DNA from: Gammaproteobacteria bacterium
Lineage (GTDB): Bacteria; Pseudomonadota; Gammaproteobacteria; Pseudomonadales; CAMLJR01
DNA: 52,452 bases
Assembly (NCBI GenBank): GCA_029265075.1
Contig: JAJUJZ010000006.1
Location: 1-52,452, forward strand
Reading direction: 5' to 3'
The first letter of the stretch is position 1. Every line of letters begins with the position of its first letter. Made by a program: the position numbers and the translations under genes. Below are positions 47,957 to 52,452 of the stretch, in pieces. Under the pieces are notes generated by a model that saw nothing but the letters and a program-made list of their open reading frames with translations, was not told the DNA's origin and searched no databases.

Positions 47957-49048
47957 ATGTCCACTTCTCCCCATGTGATCGTCGGCATGTCCGGCGGAGT
48001 CGATTCCTCGGTCGCCGCGCAGCTGCTGCTGGAGCAGGGCTATCGCGTCGAAGGACTGTTCATGAAGAACTGGGACGAAGACGACGGCACCGAATACTGC
48101 ACCGCCAGGGCCGACCTGGCCGACGCTCAGGCGGTCTGTGATCGCATTGGCATCAGACTCCACACCGCCAATTTCGCAGCAGAATACTGGGACCGGGTGT
48201 TCGAACATTTTCTGGCTGAATACCGCGCCGGCCGCACGCCCAATCCCGACATCCTCTGCAACAAGGAGATCAAGTTCCGGGCCTTCCTCGACTACGCAAT
48301 CACGCTGGGCGCCGATTTCATCGCTACCGGGCACTATGCGCGCGTGCGGCAGCTGGACGGTCAGGCGCAGCTGCTGAAGGGACTCGATACCAACAAGGAC
48401 CAGAGCTACTTTTTGCACGCCGTCGGGGAGGCACAGCTCGCCCGGACGCTGTTCCCGGTGGGTGAGCTCGAAAAGAGTGAAGTACGCGCCATCGCTGCCC
48501 GTCACGAGTTCGTCACCGCCACCAAAAAGGACTCGACCGGTATCTGCTTCATTGGCGAGCGCCGCTTCCGCGATTTTTTGCAGCGCTATCTCCCGGCCCA
48601 GCCCGGTGCCATCGAAGATGAGCATGGCCAGGTACTGGGCGAGCATCAGGGGCTGATGTATCACACGATCGGTCAGCGTCAGGGGCTTGGCATCGGCGGC
48701 GTGCAGGGTGCCGGCGACTCGCCCTGGTACGTCGCGGAGAAAGATCTCGAGCGCAATGTGCTGGTGGTTGTACAGGGCAGCGATCACGCGCGCCTCTACA
48801 AGCGCGCCCTCGCCCTCAGCCATATCGACTGGGTGGCCGGAGAGCCACCCGCTCTGCCTGCTCGTCTCATGGCTAAGACCCGCTACCGGCAGCCCGACCA
48901 GGCCTGTCAGCTGGACCGCACAGCGGACGGTTACCGGGTCGTGTTTGACGAGCCGCAGCGCGCCATCACCCCTGGCCAGTCCGCCGTCTTCTATGACGGC
49001 GAGGTCTGTCTTGGTGGCGGCGTTATCGAAGCCGCGCTCGCGGTGTAA
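47957..49048 (+). CDS. mnmA: tRNA-specific 2-thiouridylase MnmA
   Basis: 363 residues. Activates U34 with ATP and inserts sulfur received from TusE. PP-loop GMSGGVDSS near the N-terminus, catalytic cysteines C101 (ILCNKEIKF) and C197 ([10 protein letters not shown]), and the acceptor-recognition loop. Operates with tusDCBE at 3.3-4.7 kb of this window. hflD starts 22 bases later. Confidence 0.97.
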   Translation: MSTSPHVIVGMSGGVDSSVAAQLLLEQGYRVEGLFMKNWDEDDGTEYCTARADLADAQAVCDRIGIRLHTANFAAEYWDRVFEHFLAEYRAGRTPNPDILCNKEIKFRAFLDYAITLGADFIATGHYARVRQLDGQAQLLKGLDTNKDQSYFLHAVGEAQLARTLFPVGELEKSEVRAIAARHEFVTATKKDSTGICFIGERRFRDFLQRYLPAQPGAIEDEHGQVLGEHQGLMYHTIGQRQGLGIGGVQGAGDSPWYVAEKDLERNVLVVVQGSDHARLYKRALALSHIDWVAGEPPALPARLMAKTRYRQPDQACQLDRTADGYRVVFDEPQRAITPGQSAVFYDGEVCLGGGVIEAALAV

Positions 49049-49070
49049 CCGATAGCAGGAATTCAGCTGG

Positions 49071-51217
<2,147 letters not shown>

Positions 51218-51239
51218 GCCGGTCCCGGGGCAACCAGGC

Positions 51240-52406
51240 ATGACTGACTCTGCACTCGCGTGGCGCGATTTCGATCCCGCTGCATTTCTGCGCGACTACT
51301 GGCAACGCAAGCCGCTGCTGATCCGCCAGGCTTTCACGCAATGGGAAAACCCGCTCGAACCCGACGAGCTGGCAGGCCTGGCCTGTGAAGAAGGCGCCGA
51401 CGCGCGACTGATCTTGCACGACCCCGGAAGCAATGCCTGGCAGCTCGAGCACGGACCGCTGCCCGAGGAACGTTTCGCCTCGCTCCCCGCCTCGCACTGG
51501 ACCCTGCTGGTGCAGGCGGTCGATCACTGGGTGCCGGAAGTCGCCGCGCTGATCGCGCCGTTCCGTTTCCTGCCGGACTGGCGCATTGATGACGTGATGG
51601 TGAGCTATGCCGCCGATCAGGGCGGCGTCGGACCGCACGTCGATCAGTACGACGTTTTTCTGGTGCAGGGCCTCGGCCGCCGTCGCTGGCAGGTCGGCCC
51701 GCACTACCCCGCCGATGCGCCGCTGCGCGACGACGTGCCGCTGCGTCAGCTGGCGCGCTTCCAGGTAATCGAGGAGTGGATGCTGGAGCCCGGCGACATT
51801 CTTTATCTGCCACCCGGTTATGGACATCACGGTATCGCCGAAGGCAACGGCTGCATGACTTATTCGGTCGGTTTCCGTGCTCCTTCGCGCGCGGAGCTGG
51901 TCGCGCACTGGGCTGGCTACGCTCTCTCCGAACTCACCGAAGACGACCGCTATCAGGATCCGACACGGGTGCCGGTCAGCTCACCGTCGCTGATCGACCA
52001 GTCGGCTGCTGACCATGCGCGGCAGATGATGCTGTCGACGCTGAGCGACCCGGCCCAGTTCTACCGCTGGTTCGGTACCTACGTCACCTCACCCAGGTAT
52101 CCCGAACTGCTCGACGAGCCCGAACCCATCGATGCCGGCACGTTGATCGAGCTGGCACGGAAGGCAGGGCTCGAGCGGACTCCCGGCAGCCGCTTGGCCC
52201 GCTTCAAAACCGCCGACGGCATCCTGCTGTTTGCCGATGGCGAGAGCCACGACTGCCCGGCCGCGCTGGCACCGCTCGCGCAATGGCTGGCAGACGAACA
52301 CAGTTTCCCCCCCGAAGAGCTCGCGCCCTGGCTGCAACAGCCGGCCGCGGTGGAGCTGCTCTGTCGCCTCTGCAACCAGGCCGCCATTCGCCTCGTCGAG
52401 GACTGA
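51240..52406 (+). CDS. roxA: 50S ribosomal protein L16 3-hydroxylase (RoxA/YcfD), JmjC/cupin family
   Basis: 388 residues. A 2-oxoglutarate/Fe(II) oxygenase that hydroxylates an Arg of L16. Iron ligands: H133-x-D135 in GPHVDQYDVF and a distal His in LPPGYGHHGIAEG (H196/H197); N-terminal WQRKPLLIRQAF is typical. The C-terminus carries the winged-helix domain of the family. Complete; only 46 bases of unassigned sequence remain to the window edge. Confidence 0.93.
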   Translation: MTDSALAWRDFDPAAFLRDYWQRKPLLIRQAFTQWENPLEPDELAGLACEEGADARLILHDPGSNAWQLEHGPLPEERFASLPASHWTLLVQAVDHWVPEVAALIAPFRFLPDWRIDDVMVSYAADQGGVGPHVDQYDVFLVQGLGRRRWQVGPHYPADAPLRDDVPLRQLARFQVIEEWMLEPGDILYLPPGYGHHGIAEGNGCMTYSVGFRAPSRAELVAHWAGYALSELTEDDRYQDPTRVPVSSPSLIDQSAADHARQMMLSTLSDPAQFYRWFGTYVTSPRYPELLDEPEPIDAGTLIELARKAGLERTPGSRLARFKTADGILLFADGESHDCPAALAPLAQWLADEHSFPPEELAPWLQQPAAVELLCRLCNQAAIRLVED

Positions 52407-52452
52407 CTCCCTCAAGGCTGCGCCTGGCATCTCGGGCCGGCCGGCTCCCATC

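Noticed and set aside
52089-52451. Minus-strand ORF reaching the right edge
   Set aside because: Antisense to the roxA 3' end, with no motif; the last 46 bases after roxA hold no recognisable feature.

Overview
The window is about 52 kb of GC-rich, gene-dense chromosome from a gammaproteobacterium, most likely a member or close relative of Pseudomonadales. The evidence is gene content and order. From 29.4 to 52.4 kb the run MFS-cysG-serS-crcB-rarA-lolA-ftsK-trxB-aat-bpt-infA-clpA-clpS-cspD-idh-rluE-nudJ-mnmA-hflD-purB-roxA closely follows the order I remember from Pseudomonas aeruginosa. At the left end, tRNA-Ser, a Bax-inhibitor-1 protein and tusDCBE also match that backbone. I see no transposase, integrase, phage gene, CRISPR array or rRNA, so this is core chromosome with some accessory insertions. 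The exact genus cannot be fixed from the sequence alone.

Layout. 1-0.73 kb: 3' end of a ribonuclease E gene, closed by a bidirectional terminator. 0.8-2.4 kb: an NSS-type sodium-dependent transporter (minus) diverging from tRNA-Ser(UGA); the two promoters share a palindrome made of their -35 boxes. 2.5-4.7 kb: Bax inhibitor-1 protein and tusDCBE, the sulfur relay that feeds MnmA, which is itself encoded at 48 kb. 5.0-13.6 kb: a complete cbb3 oxidase block, ccoNOQP for the enzyme and ccoGHIS plus a SafE-like membrane protein with a His-rich tail for assembly and copper supply. 13.7-14.7 kb: TrpD2/YbiB-like protein. 14.8-17.0 kb (minus): an Xre-RES toxin-antitoxin pair downstream of galE. 17.2-18.6 kb: trmA and phhB. 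18.6-20.5 kb (minus): dimeric-type dUTPase, an unnamed DNA-binding/nuclease-like protein and a small anchored protein. 20.6-23.4 kb: a RetS-like hybrid sensor kinase. 23.4-25.2 kb (minus): CBS-domain protein and cyclopropane fatty acid synthase. 25.4-27.6 kb: Prc protease. 27.6-38.1 kb (minus): glutathione reductase, a small Arg/Pro-rich protein with a CRP-like site, MFS exporter, siroheme synthase, SerS, fluoride channel, RarA, LolA, FtsK. 38.3-41.0 kb: TrxB, both N-degron transferases (Aat, Bpt) and IF-1. 41.1-43.7 kb (minus): ClpA and ClpS. 43.9-52.4 kb: CspD, monomeric isocitrate dehydrogenase, RluE, NudJ, MnmA, HflD, PurB, RoxA.

Functional themes. Microaerobic respiration with its own maturation set; tRNA and ribosome modification (TusBCDE-MnmA, TrmA, RluE, RoxA); a compact N-degron pathway (Aat and Bpt tag substrates, ClpS delivers them, ClpA unfolds them); thiol redox (TrxB, Gor). 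The least explained parts are the dUTPase-linked wHTH/nuclease-like operon, the Xre-RES pair with an apparent TTG start, the His-rich SafE protein, the RetS-like kinase and the small basic protein at 29.1 kb. No stretch longer than 300 bases lacks a gene; the three longest gaps (before ccoN, between cfa and prc, before idh) are described as features.
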